Positions 25,901 to 38,859 are shown, counted from the stretch's first letter. The stretch: 64,000 nt of DNA from Anarhynchus alexandrinus (GCA_008711295.1 VUYV01000015.1:3713418-3777417); one strand, 5' to 3'. Made by a program: numbers and translations. The notes: generated by a model not told the origin, from the letters alone.

Positions 25901-27160
25901 CGTTGTCACTAGCCTGTTTTCTGTGTGCTGCTGTTTCATTTTACCTCTCTGAAAAGAAATTTTCTGAAGTATGTCTTCATGAAGTGAGTAGTCTGGGCTT
26001 GCATTGTTGTACAGGAAATGGTGCGGGCAATTCATCTTCAGTCTCCGTCTTCACACTTCGCCAAGATTTATTAATTAATAAGGATGTATTTTCCACAGAG
26101 GGCCAAGAGGACTCTAGCTCCCCATTAGCAGTAGCTTGTAGGGGCTCACATTCCCTGTTACATTACAAGGGTGATGCTGTACGCCTGCTTTGTCCTCTCA
26201 TCAGATTGTGGCTGTGTCCAATCCTGACTGCTATTTCTGCTGTAATTGCAAACAGTTTGATTTCTCAAACAATCTCAGCTCTTGCTATGCTCCCCTGGTC
26301 CTCTTATAGAAAAAATAATTTGTTTTTCTTTCTCTGCCTGCAGATTCCGTAAACATCAGATCACATTTTGAAGTGTCCCCTCCACCCCCCACCCGCTATT
26401 TATGGAGCCTGCGGTGACTGATAGGATCATGAGGGGTGTGTTATTGGCAGGATGTTTTAACAGGCAGGGAGTTTTAGGGCTCAGACACAAATTCCCTAAG
26501 TGACCTCAACCCATTCAGTTCATCTTCCCAATGCTTCTATTGAATAAAAGAGTAATCTTATCTTCATTCAAAATGTTATGAGATGTTTGCTTAGTACTGC
26601 GCTATTTAAGCACCTATGTGACCTTTGGGTAGATTGTTATTCTCCCCATTTTCTATTTGTTTTATTTATGTTTTTAACCTAAACACCTAAATCATAAGAA
26701 AACTTCTTAGATTCCTATATTCTGTTTCCATTCCAGATTCATATATAACATAGCTCTAATATGTTATGGATTTCTATATAATGCCAAGGAAGTGTCTTGA
26801 AAATTATGAATGATTAGATAAGCTTAGCCACTTAATTTTTATACTGTTGGTAATGTTTGTGTTGTGTCTTTTTAATTAAAATGAGGGAGGGGGATAATGA
26901 CAGATGTCCTTTGCTTATAGGAAATGCCAATTTTAGCATGTGCTTTCCTGTCAGCCTTTTGCAAGAGTTGTCCTTGACACCAAATGCCAAAACATCTTTT
27001 CTATATAAATTATTAAGAAAGAGCATTGCATATATTTTGCACCAGATAAATTATGCACCCATTTTAATCTAGACGAGAAATAAGGAATTCCTATTCCACT
27101 GCACATCTGAATTTTGTATGGAATTTTGCACATACTGTGATGTTGGGCCCAATATTTTAT
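25901..27160. promoter_or_regulatory. Possible conserved non-coding block (speculative)
   Basis: This block is free of recognised repeats and has unusually balanced composition for the window. It contains homeodomain-like words (TTTATGG near 26399, TTAATTAAAA near 26870), a nuclear-receptor-like half site (GTGACCTTTG near 26620) and a pyrimidine tract ending CTGCCTGCAG (26333-26342) that resembles a plus-strand splice acceptor. No cross-species comparison is possible here, so regulatory function is conjecture. Confidence 0.15.
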
Positions 27161-27668
27161 GCATCAGCATATCTCATGTTTTCTTTATAAACTGCAGAGA
27201 ATCTGCACACTGAGTTATGTGTTTTATAAAAGGGAAGAAAGGATGCAAAATTAAAATAATGTAATCAAACAAGGTATGAGGGTTTGTTGTTGGTCTTTTT
27301 CTCCCCTTTTCCTGCTTCTTACTTCCCCCTGTACCTTCTCCCATTCTATTTTGGATCATTTTGAATCTCTTCAGTCACATGCAATTTCACAAATTAATTT
27401 CTTGGTAAGACGCGGAAAAAAACCCAAAAAATGCAATATACTGAATCTGATAATTTAAATGCTGCTCTGCTCTCCAGCCACAAACTTTTGCTCATTTGAA
27501 GTAAACTCAAGCTAACTTTGGGTTTTTTTTGGATGTGTTGAATAATGCGGTTACCTTATTAATTTTCACCATGTGTTTAGTCCTGCCAAGATTGCCTCTA
27601 GCAAAGGATATTGATAGGGAAAGATGAGAAACATAAAAGGTTAACACAGAAGGGCAGATAAACAAATA

Positions 27669-27870
27669 GGGTTTGATCCAAAGCCTCTTTGAGTCAATGA
27701 GAGATTTTTCCATTGACTTCAGGAGACTTTGGATCTGACCCATCAGGCATTTATGTATCGATATGGTGAAATGCTGAGCAGATCCTATGAAATGTCAGTT
27801 GTCCTCAGCTCCCGTCTGTGTCAGAAAGAGTTAAGGGGGTTCAGTGCCCTGGAGATTTGCAGTATTTAAA
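27669..27870 (+). repeat. Ancient palindromic repeat, best-preserved copy
   Basis: The core is a hairpin: left arm 27669-27699 and right arm 27711-27741 pair at 25 of 31 positions around an 11-nt loop (AGAGATTTTTC). The arms carry TTTGATCCAAAGCC and CATTGACTTC / GACTTTGGATC. Downstream words AATGCTGAGCAG and TTGTCCTCAGCTCCC continue the pattern I recall from repeats of turtle, crocodilian and bird genomes. A second copy with a nearly identical loop lies at 55946. The class (DNA transposon relic or other) is not established. Confidence 0.6.
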
Positions 27871-27934
27871 AGTTAATAAGAAAGTACATGGCTGAAAGAG
27901 GAACAAGGGGACAGAGACCACATACTTTACTTAC

Positions 27935-28034
27935 AGCTTCTGAGAAATCCTGTTAAAGTCAATCAGATCAAGCAGGCACAACTGCTTTGGTGAATTAAGC
28001 AGTGAGTGAAGAAAGAGGCTCAGGGAGATAACAG
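27935..28034 (-). other. Candidate 100-nt internal exon
   Basis: On the minus strand a 40-nt pyrimidine-rich stretch with TTTTCCCTCCTCTACTTCAG (plus positions 28035-28054) forms an excellent acceptor. One hundred bases later comes GTAAGTAAAG, a consensus donor (plus 27925-27934). One frame is open through the whole exon (phase 2 nt, 32 codons, 2 nt), including LCLLDLIDFNRISQKL. An open frame of this length is not significant by itself; the paired splice sites are the argument. The exon could be coding, part of a long non-coding RNA, or fortuitous. It lies 65 bp from an ancient repeat whose CATTGACTTC-like core also appears inside it (ATTGACTTTAACAGG), so it may be exapted repeat. Confidence 0.25.
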
Positions 28035-29849
28035 CTGAAGTAGAGGAGGGAAAAGAGAGCAAAAAAAACAAACTGAGTTCTCCACAGGAGAATGGAGAAT
28101 AGAGGAAAACTTAGAAGAGAGCCAAGATTAAACATGAAGCAGGAGGATGAATACTTGGTTTTGTTTGATTTTTGCCTCCTGAACACTTAATATACAATGG
28201 GAGTTAAAACATTTTTATTTTATTTTTTCATTCTCTTTTTAGCACTATTTAGTTTTCACTTCTGATTTTGAACAAGCCCTAAAATTGCATAAGGTCTCTG
28301 GGACATTTACAACCTTCTATTTCACACATCACTCCTGGGATCTTCCCTAGGGGCTATATTTGAGAGGCAAATGAATTTTGTTCACAGCTGGTGGCATGAC
28401 ATGAAGACTCTTTTTCCCTTTGCAAATTTAACCCTTTGCTATATTTTTTTTTTCTATTGTCTTTGCTACTGTGCCAGAAATGCTTTCCATTTCTGAGACA
28501 GGGATTTTACGGAGATAAAGCTTCACAAAAGCGATGTAATATTAACAGACCACTAGCAAAACGGGAAATGCTGGGGAAAGGTAGAAGACCTGATTTGTGT
28601 TAAGTTACATCTTGTAGGTCACTAATCCTAAAAAAGTCAAGAATAGGATTCATGGATTCTTATAAATCACACTAGAAGAACCTTCCAGAGGTCTACAGTC
28701 TCCCTGACTAAAGGCAGGGTCAAAAATTTCTAAATTGTGTTGTAATCTTGCTCATATAGACAAAAAATAGAGACATATTTTGCATTTTATAAAGGACTAC
28801 AGCTAGTTAAATAAGCTTATCAAGACAGCATCTTTTTTTAATAATAAATAAAACACAGTTAAATGTGACTGCATAAGTATTTAAAAGAATAGCAATAAGA
28901 AAATAATTGCAAATATTGATATTTTCCTGAATACATTATTTTACTATGGTGCCAGCTCTACTAGAAACATCCTGAAATATGCTGCATGTGATGTTTTAAC
29001 CTTTTATGCATAAACTTTGTTGATGTGGAAAATAGCATTGCTTTTGTGTTCTTCGAGGCTGAGTCATTCTTTTTCCCTGGGCCAAAATAAGGTCTACGTG
29101 CCTGTTATGCTACATGGAAGTCATGAGAATAATATCAACACTTTGAAATTTACCTTAAATCGTGCATTGCTTTTGTTTATATTATACTGTCAATGTCTAA
29201 GTATAAAAGTCAGAAAAGACATGAGAAATAAAAGAGAGACCGTTGAGCTGATATTTCTTTTGAGATGTGAGAAAGGAAAATAATCCTAAAGACCTGATGT
29301 GAATGACATTTGCAGCTTTAAAGAAGGAAAGAAATATGAAAATAATTTCACAATGTTTCTCTGCATTTTTCAAGTCTTCTCAAAAAGAGATTTTGCAAAA
29401 TAATGGAAAAGAAAAAATAAGCAAAAAAACCTTTTTTATTCTTTCTGATTTCAAAATATTGCAGTGAATAAGAACATAAAATAAAGTTCAATAAGACTTC
29501 AGAGTTTACATTCTTCATTGCAAATATTTGAAGATCATATTGATTTCAAGGAAGATGTATTTTTAAAAATGTATTTCATTATAAGTAATGTTTCTTCCAA
29601 AATTCATGTTGACTCAAGATATTTTAGGGAGGCGGTAAAATTTTCATAAACAGTCATGGCTGAGACCATTTGATGATTGACGAGTTCAACAGCAAGTCAC
29701 AAATGATCAGGTTGATTTCAAATGATTTCATAATCTGACTACTTTAAAGTAGTTATGGATGTTTGCTCTATAGCTATTGATGAGAGAAACACCTGGAAAG
29801 GACAATTCAATGACTAATACATCAAATAAAATAAATCATACTCTGGACT

Positions 29850-29975
29850 TATCTTTCTTCTTTGCCTCTCTTTCTGCCTTTCTTTTTCCTTTTCTCTTCC
29901 TCTTTGTCTTCCTTTCTCAAGATATTTCCCCTTCTTATCTTCTTCCTCTATCCTTCTTTCTGTCTCCCTCTTTTC
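29850..29975. repeat. CT-rich polypyrimidine tract
   Basis: About 125 bp of mostly C and T with TTTCT, CTTCC and CTCTTT units, interrupted by a few purines. Decayed low-complexity sequence. Confidence 0.75.
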
Positions 29976-32121
29976 ACTGCAAAGGGATTATACACGGCTT
30001 CTTAAATTACTTGTTTAGCATTCAAACTAAAAAAGGTCTGGTAAAGGTTTCTTGGGTTCTTCTTAAGTAGTATCATAAGGTTAACAGAGAAAATATGAAT
30101 CTTTTGACTCTGCCATGGTGCAAACTGGCAATATTCATCGTAATTTGATGTTGATGTCATATATATGTATAAAAAAATATATAAAATCTACTGAAGACTC
30201 AACACTGGGGATCATAAGATGCTGGTCGTTTTATTAGTACCTAGTGGGATTTCTTTTCAGTTAAAAGAAATTGTCCTGAAAATTATTTATTCCAACTATT
30301 TGGCAAATAATTATATTAAAGAAATATTCAGAATTAATTCAAGAAGTGAAACCTTTAGGAAAAATGTATCACAAATAAGGTCAGGATAATATTTAAAACA
30401 GCTGATTTCGATGAGATTTGGGTTTATATTTAACATATACAGAGTTTTATCAGATATGGATATGTTTCTCACTTGTAGCATTTTTATGTATATTATCAAA
30501 CAGTGTGCTTGTGCCATTTTTACTCAGGAGGTTGACATCATTCCTGGAAAGGGAATTGAACTCTGATTTTCCTTAAAAAATCTCATATTTGCTCCTCCTT
30601 ATTCCACAAGTTGGAAAAACAAACTTTTCCTGGCTTATTTTTTGCTTTTTTTTTTTTTTAATGAAAGCAAAAGCCATCCAGACACTGTCTTTCTGAAGGA
30701 TGTTCCCACACTTGTGCTTCTGCCTGCTTAGAAGCAGAACTCAGTTGAGTGCTGGCCTGTTACTGTTGTACTTGCGGCTTCTTGTGCATCTGCTTTATGC
30801 GCTATCTGTGCTGTCTAAGGAGGTCTGATATGGAGGTCATTATGACATCTCTGCTTGAGAGGCATTAAGGCATCCATTTTAAGTCAGTAAAGAACCTTTG
30901 TTATCATTGTTCTGCCATATGATTAATAATTTTGAGGTTTCTTCTCCCCCCACCCCCTTCTTCCCATACGTTATGTTAGTACGAAACTTTGACCTTGCAG
31001 TGAAAGATAATAACAGAACATATCTGTGGTATCCATGTGATTAATACAGCAGTCTGGGAGTCACAAGGAGACTTATGGAATACAGCTAAGATGCTTGAAT
31101 ACACCAATGATCTCTTCACGTTGTTCACCTTCTTACTAAATAATTTATCAGCTTAATGATAATGACATTCAAATATCATAATTACAGCCAACTCTTTAAA
31201 AAACATCAATTCAAAGCTGAAAATGTAGCAGTTCTTTCTTTCTCCCTCCCTCTGCACTTTCCACCATTAGCTATTAATGCCAAAATATGGTCTTTATTCA
31301 TTCCACTGACATAATATAAAACCAACGTAGATTTCCCATTTTTCATAAAATTTCCATCCGCACTATTAGTTTCACTGATAGCAGGCTGGGAAGTGTTGTT
31401 AGGCTACAAGATGGACGACACTGCAAAACCTCAGCATGTTAAGAAGCCATAAAATTTTATTCAGTTCATTTAATGCTACAGTCCAGTAACCCTATAGTAA
31501 CAGTGTGCTATTTTTATTGTGTATTTATTTAAAGGTTGAATATTCCCTCTACTGGGCCATCTAACCAAATTACTCTGGTTTCCTAACAAGCTCTGTTGTC
31601 GGAAGTCAAGGGTGTGCATCTGACCCATGGGTCCTCTTTCTTTCAGATATTCTTGGGAGAGTAGTCTGTTGTTTCATAAAAGATGAGTTAAAAAGAAAAG
31701 GAAAAAAAAAAAGTACAAAGCAACAAGCCAGGAATAAAAAAAAGCTTGCCTTGAGGAGGAATATACGGATAGCATCACTGGGTCTATAAAAGAAAAATTA
31801 AGACTTTTACTGAGATCTGTAGAGATACTATTCTCATAGGCAAAGTATCTCCACCTTTTTATAACAGGATCTTGAACCCATTTTAGCAAGTGTGAAGACC
31901 TCATTCATCTCACTAGGTGCAGACTTCTGTCAAATCCTGTAATTTCAGGTAGCTACTGAAAATTAAGTATTAATAATAAAATTTGTGTATATTTAGTAGC
32001 TCTGGAAAAAATGGCATAAATATAAAAAAAAAAAAAACCCAAACAATAAAACAATCAAATCCTATTATTTTCAAAGCTGCCTGTGTGCAAATAATTCCTT
32101 TTTGCTTGTTTGTTTTAATGC

Positions 32122-32150
32122 ATTTATTTATTTATTTATTTATATTTATT
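32122..32150. repeat. (TTTA)n microsatellite
   Basis: About six ATTT units followed by a slightly broken copy. Confidence 0.85.
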
Positions 32151-33614
32151 AGGTTCTCTGCAAAGCGTTTTGTCAATAAATAATGTTGAATAACCTTTGA
32201 ACATTTGGTTAGGGATTAGAGAGCACAGCCACAAAAATAAAAAGGTTCCTGTTCTTTAAATCTTGCCAAGTAGACATGAAGTTTAAGGCAGGTGACAACA
32301 GGTAAAGTTGGTAAACAGCTGGAAGGAGCACAAGGAAAGAGTACAACGATTAGAAACAGCGGGGTGAGTGGTGGTCACAAGATGAAAACTACACAGTGTT
32401 GCTGTCTTTCTTGTAAAGATGAGAGCAGAGGGGAGCTTCAGAATTTTCTCTAGTACGCTAATGAATTTAAAAAATACTGCGTAATTTTGCTCAAAAGGTT
32501 ACTCATCCAACAGGACCATGTCAGAAAGACCTGTACTATTGGGTACATGCGACACCCATTGACTCATCAGGTCAAGGCACAGGCCAAACAACAAATGTCC
32601 TGCAATCAACCACTATTACCTTGTCAGGTGAGGTTGAGCCTAGTTTATCTGCTACTCTGTCAGACTTCATTCTGACAGTTTGGAGTTAGTATATTTTTGG
32701 GCTAGTGCATAGTCTGGATGCAGCTGGTTTGTTTTGAGAGATAAATTAATATCTGTGAGTGCAAGATAGGCTGAACCAGAAAGTGTTTCACTTCTGACTT
32801 CATTTACTAGCGTAGCTGTAGTCTCTATTTGCTAACATGTCAAAAAGAAGGCACGGTGCCTGCTGACTTGGGTCACTAACGTCACATTAGTGAAGTGAGG
32901 AGAGAAAAGAGTTGCACAACAGAAGCTGCTCTTGACAAAGAAGGTGAGATTCTTCTTAAAGATAGCCACGTGAAAACAGGGACTCTAGGTTATTTTGTTT
33001 ATCTGAGCTCCCTGTTCAGCCAAAAAGAGGCATATCTAGAGAGAAATTCATTCCAACGATCAGTCATTTATCTTGCAACAGGCTAAATTGTCCTCTGGAA
33101 GTGCCTCATGCCTTTCTGCTGACTGCAGAAAGAACCTAGATGACTATTTAAAACTGGATGCCTAGCTTCCAGATGGCTATATTTACATGAGATGATCTTA
33201 ATGCATGACTAGAAGTTGCCAACTATACCTAAGTAATGAGGAAGAATCTGTTTAACATAGAATAAAGTAGATGTTCATAAATTAATTATGAGAGCCTCAT
33301 AAGGACCAGGCACAGCTGTGCCTACCAAGGCAAATCCTTAGCTGAAGAAGGTGGCAAGCTGCTTTTTTTAAAAATTCTTGCCCATATGAGCAAGCGGGAC
33401 TCGACCTAAGATGTTATCGATATCATGCTGTGTAAAATCTGTGGTTCATGGAGTCCCAATACCACTGACTACTGGAAACCAAAAATACAGCAGGGGAGAA
33501 ATAACATCCTACTTTCAATATATCTCAAATTCTTTCCATAGGCACCTATAGCCTAGGTCAGAAGCTAAATGAGGGGTTGGATGGCTTGTATGGACATTCT
33601 TATACACACATACA

Positions 33615-33632
33615 CCCACCCACCCCACCCCC
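33615..33632 (-). other. G-quadruplex motif on minus strand
   Basis: CCC-A-CCC-A-CCCC-A-CCCCC on the plus strand, so the minus strand has four G-tracts of three or more with single-base loops. Confidence 0.75.
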
Positions 33633-34338
33633 AATATATTAAAAAACCAAAACAAAACCACAAAATAACAAACCCCCAAACACTCCAAAGAATCTCTGCA
33701 TAGTTCTCCAGCTTGACAACATTCTCTTCCATGTCGCACAAGCCATAAATTCCTCCCAGGAGTTGCAATGAAATATATTTTTTATAAAGATATCGGATTT
33801 GTTTCTACCAATTTCCAGCAACAGTTAGTCCACTGCCTTTCCTTGTGAACTGTTCTACCTTTTGAGTTGTTCATGAAATAATGTCTATTTCACAGGAAGT
33901 TGTGGCATTTCAACATAGATTTTGATTTCACATCAAGACACAAAGAAGAAAGAGAACTTGACATTTGGAATTTTGTCTCTGAACACTATCAATCCCTTTT
34001 AAGAAATAAAGGATCAAAATGTTGAGATTTTGCACTGATTGACTGCTTGAATTTTATACTGAAGCACCATAATAGCATAATAAAAATAGTTAGAAAATAT
34101 TAGACCGAGTGCATATAATAATTAGTTTAGAATATTAAAAATATTATTTTAATTAACATTAATATAACAGAAAAGTCTAAACAAAAGTACTCCAAAAAGT
34201 TAAGTAAAAAGGAATATTTTTACTTTTTCAAAATGAGACAGTTTACGATTATGAAAACAAATGAAATTCAAAATGAAGTAATAAGAGGTTTTCTCCCTGG
34301 CAAAAATTTGTTGGAATGACACATCCCTGCACAACATT

Positions 34339-34538
34339 TCAGTTGGATTGTTTCAACATTTTCTCATGTAGGACTACTATGTCTTTTTTGTTAGTCCTGC
34401 TGATTTTCCTCAGATTTTGAATAGTGTCATTAGCATTTTTAATGACATACTCTACACTGTAAACTGTCTCAATACCTTCTTCTGAGTATGAGATTTTGTC
34501 GTAACCGTAAGGGTTTTTTTTGGGACGAAGGGGGGAGG
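34339..34538 (-). CDS. Candidate terminal coding exon, product unknown
   Basis: Not recognised. On the minus strand a long pyrimidine-rich stretch ending TTTCCTCTTCTTTGTACAG (plus 34539-34557) is a strong acceptor. It is followed by 2 nt and 65 open codons to a TGA at 34339-34341. Extending the frame upstream through the pyrimidine tract gives only an artificial hydrophobic stretch and then a stop, which fits an intron ending there. The predicted tail is highly charged and tyrosine-rich: PLRPKKNPYGYDKISYSEEG, then SVEYVIKNANDTIQNL, then a basic stretch SRTNKKD ending KMLKQSN. NPYGY and YSVEYV resemble tyrosine motifs of cytoplasmic tails. There is no low complexity and no repeat similarity. 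A variant poly(A) signal ATTAAA lies about 190 bp downstream. It may be the last exon of a minus-strand gene whose other exons lie outside the window; pseudogene or chance remain possible. Confidence 0.4.
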
Positions 34539-35404
34539 CTGTACAAAGAAGAGGAAATACAAAATACAGAAGCAAAATAATGGTAATAGTAATAATAAGA
34601 AATATAAAACCAACAGCAACGTTTCATTCTCTTAAACCTTAATTGTATTAGAAACAAAATCTGGAGACTCATTTCTGCTACAACTGGGAAGATGGTGATT
34701 ACAGCTAATTTTATGAAGATACTGCTTTCTACTAGAAATGGAATGAACTGGACTGATAAAAGCACATAGAGGCTGTTTCCCCCTACCCCCAGGGCCAAAA
34801 TAGAAAGGGAGCAAGATGTGTCCATTTACATTAGGGTAAAAGGTTTTGAATGTATTTATTCCAAAGATCTGTGTAAAAGACTAGGAGGTCACAATGAATA
34901 TGCCAGAGACATTTCTCAAGAGACAGGGAACATACATTAAAATGAAAAGAGAAACATGTACAAATTAATCAAACAGTGACTATGGGTGCTTTCAGCATCT
35001 TTAACACTGGTTGGGGAACATTTAAGAATCGATATGTGTAGTAAACAATAGACTCGTATTGCAAAATGTCACACACGCTTCCCAGCATGACTAATATCAA
35101 AATCCAAACTACTCTACTGACCGAAGCAAAATGAAGCAAATTTAAATAAGTAAACCAAACTGTGTGATTAACTGTGATTGAGTACAGCATTTTTGAAAGC
35201 GATAATTTCCCCAATCAAGAAGCAGGGTCCTGCTTTTCACAAGAAAGGAATACCAGACACCTTTTAGTGCAGCCCTTTCAGACACAAAGGATTTCATGGG
35301 ATTGTGAGGAATGAATATGTTGGTCATGAAGACTGAAACGTTATACTACAGTGAAATGGTAGTACCAGTGTGAAATGAGAAAACCCCAGATTTCCCCTTT
35401 GACT

Positions 35405-35485
35405 GGTAATTTAAGAGACAAATAAGGAAAACAAGGATTAGAACACAGGCCTCCTTTCTCTCAGTGGAGTATCAGAGGCATTAGG
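35405..35485 (-). repeat. Possible MIR-like SINE relic (antisense)
   Basis: GGATTAGAACACAGGCCTCC, then CTCAGTGGAGTATC and GCATTAGGCT follow the antisense MIR pattern GGATTCGAACCCAGGTCT, CCAGTGCTCT, CCACTAGGCT. A related fragment GTGCTTTAAGCACTAGGTTA occurs at about 35662. Old and partial. Confidence 0.45.
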
Positions 35486-38400
35486 CTTCCAAATTATGTT
35501 TTCTTTTTCATGCTTTCTCCCTATGAATATTGATGAGCCAGTGTGTAGCCAGGAATGCCTCAACAGGAGTCATGAATTTACGTATATTTGGGCCTGTCCT
35601 TGGATAACAGAAGATACAGAATTAAAGCCATTCAGGCTCAGGGATGCTGATTCTTAAGTAAGTGCTTTAAGCACTAGGTTACGCAGAAGGAAACATGAAA
35701 ACTAGGAATAAATCAAAAATATTGCAGAAAATTTTACCTCTTGTCTCTTAACAAAATTCCCAGACTTACATGGTATTCATCTTTCTAAGTGTTGGTTTAA
35801 ACAATGAAATGTGGCATGTAATGTCCCAGTAAAAATCCTTTATGTATGAGAACCAAATGCACCATGATATTCAATACTTGTTCTTACTAAATATCTAGGA
35901 AGCCAGGTGGCAAATGTTTACTTTGATCTTACATCAGTTTAAGAAAAGTAAAACACAGAATGGAAATATATATTTAAGAAAGCCACCTTAATAGAAAAAA
36001 AAACACATGATGGAGATTCTGGGGGGGGGNAGGGAAGTGTAAGCATTCTGTAAACTTATGACACAGTAAGGGAAAAATAAAAGTCAGAAAACTATAAAGA
36101 AAAGAGGACAAGTGCAAACCTCAGAAGAGCCTTTTACAAATCAACATATCCAAGATACGTTTCAGGGAAAAATAAAATAAAACAAAACCGTAAGACTATT
36201 ATTCAAAAAGAAGATTCTTTGCCCCAAGGCTGTAGCTAAGGCCGGGGCTCATCAACCCTTGCTCCCCGCTGACTTAAAGAGAAGAATTTCAAATAAGAGA
36301 GTTCGAAGAACAAAAGATGTGAATCTCAAAGCAACTAATGAAAGAAAAGGAAGAGCAAGCTCCACCTCCCACCCTGAGCTAACGCAAGAAATAACAAAAA
36401 TGTATGCGCACAGCAGAGGTTTTTTTTTTCTTTCTTTCTTTTCTTTTGAAAACTCTTGAGAAAAAAAAAAAAGAAGAGCAAGAACATTCCTGGATGGAAA
36501 CTTCAAACATGTAAAATCAAAAATAAAGCTTCAATAGGCAGAGAAAGTCTCCTTGAATATATCCTTCTATGCATGCATGTGTGCAAGTTCTCGTCTTTTT
36601 TGTCTCTAAAGAGATTTCAAAACTTAAGTCATACTTTTGCTTTTGTACCTCTTTCCTTCACCAAATGTTCCTTAAACAAAAGTCATCATTACTTAATTTT
36701 TTTCAGACAGTATCACGTTGAACTCTGAAGTCTTTTTAGGCTACATGCAATTCCCACAGCTCTTTTTCTTCAATATCAGGATGTTTGGATATTTTTTCCA
36801 ACTGTTAACTTTTACTTTAAGAAATATTACTTTCATGAGTAGACTTTTATCTGAGATAGCCAGGAATATATGGTCCAGCGTTCAGTGTGATGATGAATTA
36901 CAGTGTGGAGTGATGAGGAAAATCAAACGTTTTCAGACACTATCAGAGCTGCTTTCTTGATCCAAGTGAACATTAACAACAGTGTTTTATGAGAAAATCT
37001 ATCTTTTAGAAAGTTACTGAGGAAAACCAGCAAATATTTTACTTTGAGAAACAGAAATACATTGTCATGGTAAACCAAAAATGTCACTTTGTTTTACGTA
37101 CATTTCTGTATTTTCCTATTTATTTCACAATGCACTTTTTTATTATTTCAATTTGAAAACAGTATTTTTTCCAGTATACAAAATCCTTAATTAATACCAG
37201 AAGGAGAATAAAACTTTGGAGAGCTAACACTTGAACGAGTGAAGTCTAATACTGTTTTGAGAGGTTACAGAGACGCGAGCCTCACACCGTACCTGGCAAT
37301 ATAATGGATCTATGACAGCTCAGACAGCAGTAATGAACAAACAGAACCATTGCTAACTCTGGTCTGACTTTAAATCAGATGAGGAGATGGCAGGAAGATA
37401 TTTGACAAAGGGCTTTAGTACTTTGACATTCTTACATAGGTCTGTGCCGTACAACCCATGCCAAGTCAAGATGCCAGGCCATCTATCCTTACGTATTCAG
37501 CAATATCCTGCTGTCATGCTGGCATGAAGGATGCCCACCTGCCTTGCCTACACCCGTCCTCCCCCTAAATGCCCTCCTTTGGATGAAAAGTTGTCTGCAC
37601 AGCTAGTAAGTGGTATAACATTTATTTTCTTCTTAATAATCAGAGAATGAAGACTTGAGAGAACATTTTCCTTACAGTACCTAGTAAAGTAACATGACAC
37701 AAAATCAGCTATACCTTTGATGTCACACAGGAAACAGTTACCTCTCTTTCTTCACTTCCTGATGGACTCCTCTGTTCCACAGGGAGTAAAGACCATCTTT
37801 TCATGCCAACCCTTTAGCTGGTTAAGAGAGTCAAGTGAAATGTAGGCCTTATGCAATACCAAAATTGGAAGAAATGTGAGAGGGAATTATGTAGATAAAA
37901 TGTAAAGGTCTTGATAATTTGAAATAATTTAGGGATTGGAAAAGGAACAACTGCAGATATTCTTTCTGTTTTTATTACACAATTATTTCCTAGAGCATAT
38001 TTCCCAGTTATTTATACAGTATGAATGGAAGTAATAGGAGTAAAGATTTTTGCCTTGCATCAGGTTAGCAGTTTAGTTCACTGAACATTCTTGACGAGTT
38101 GTGCTGAAAGCTGGGCAAGGAAGGCAGATCAAACATCTGTGAGAGAAGTGGATAGTCACTGTGGAGTTACCACATGAAATTACGTCTTCCCAGGCTGTAC
38201 TTCATTTCTTAACAAACCCAGAAACTAATGCACTATTTGCTGAGAAAACTATTGTAAAATTCTTTGTGTTGCCCTACTTTATTACTTGGGTTTTGCCCCA
38301 GAGTAGACTGCATTTGCAGAGTATCATGTCTTCATTTACCTACGTATAGTCAACGATAATTAGAAAGAGCTCTAAGTGTTCAGATCCTATGGCAATTGTA

Positions 38401-38859
38401 TGGCAATTCTGTGCATGTAATTATCAAGACAATAATTGCCTTAAAGAATGCAAACACAACCACCATTGATTTAAAACGTTTCTCTGGAAAAACCAGAGAC
38501 AACCACATGCAAAACTTTAAAGAGAATAAGGGTCAATTCAACCCTTGTCAATATTGTGCCTACTTTTGTCAAACAATAGCACTTGACAACATGATAACCC
38601 CATCACTTTGATTTCAGAAGGAGAACATGGAAAGTGAAAAAAGCTTTTCTGAATTCCCTGTAGCTCATATTTGATCAAAGAACTCCAGATAAAAGACTGA
38701 AAAATTGTTTAAAATATATAAAAAAAATCCTCTGCATTTCAACTATCATAAAAGTTACTACTAAGAAGAAGACAGCAATCTTCTTCAATGTGATATAAGT
38801 TTTCTGAAACTACAAAGAGTTTCTTATCTGTTACCTCTTTAAGAGAAGGCTAGGTATAT

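Larger units (their letters stand above)
28055..34338. other. Non-coding unique sequence, no gene seen
   Basis: Contains a pyrimidine-rich tract (29850-29975), a TTTA microsatellite (32122-32150) and a C-rich quadruplex motif (33615-33632). It includes the possible 3' flank of the candidate exon at 34339, with a variant poly(A) signal ATTAAA on the minus strand near 34146. Confidence 0.5.

Noticed and set aside
25903..26352. 149-codon plus-strand frame
   Set aside because: No start context, no acceptor at its beginning, and the translation does not resemble any family. The splice-like AG at 26342 would join a different frame.
33404..33440. GGGACTCGACC word resembling a tRNA T-arm
   Set aside because: No cloverleaf, no A-box at the right distance and no acceptor-stem pairing.
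36259..36459. Hydrophilic Lys/Arg-rich plus-strand frame
   Set aside because: Runs into a TTTC microsatellite and has a poor acceptor; composition reflects purine-rich DNA.
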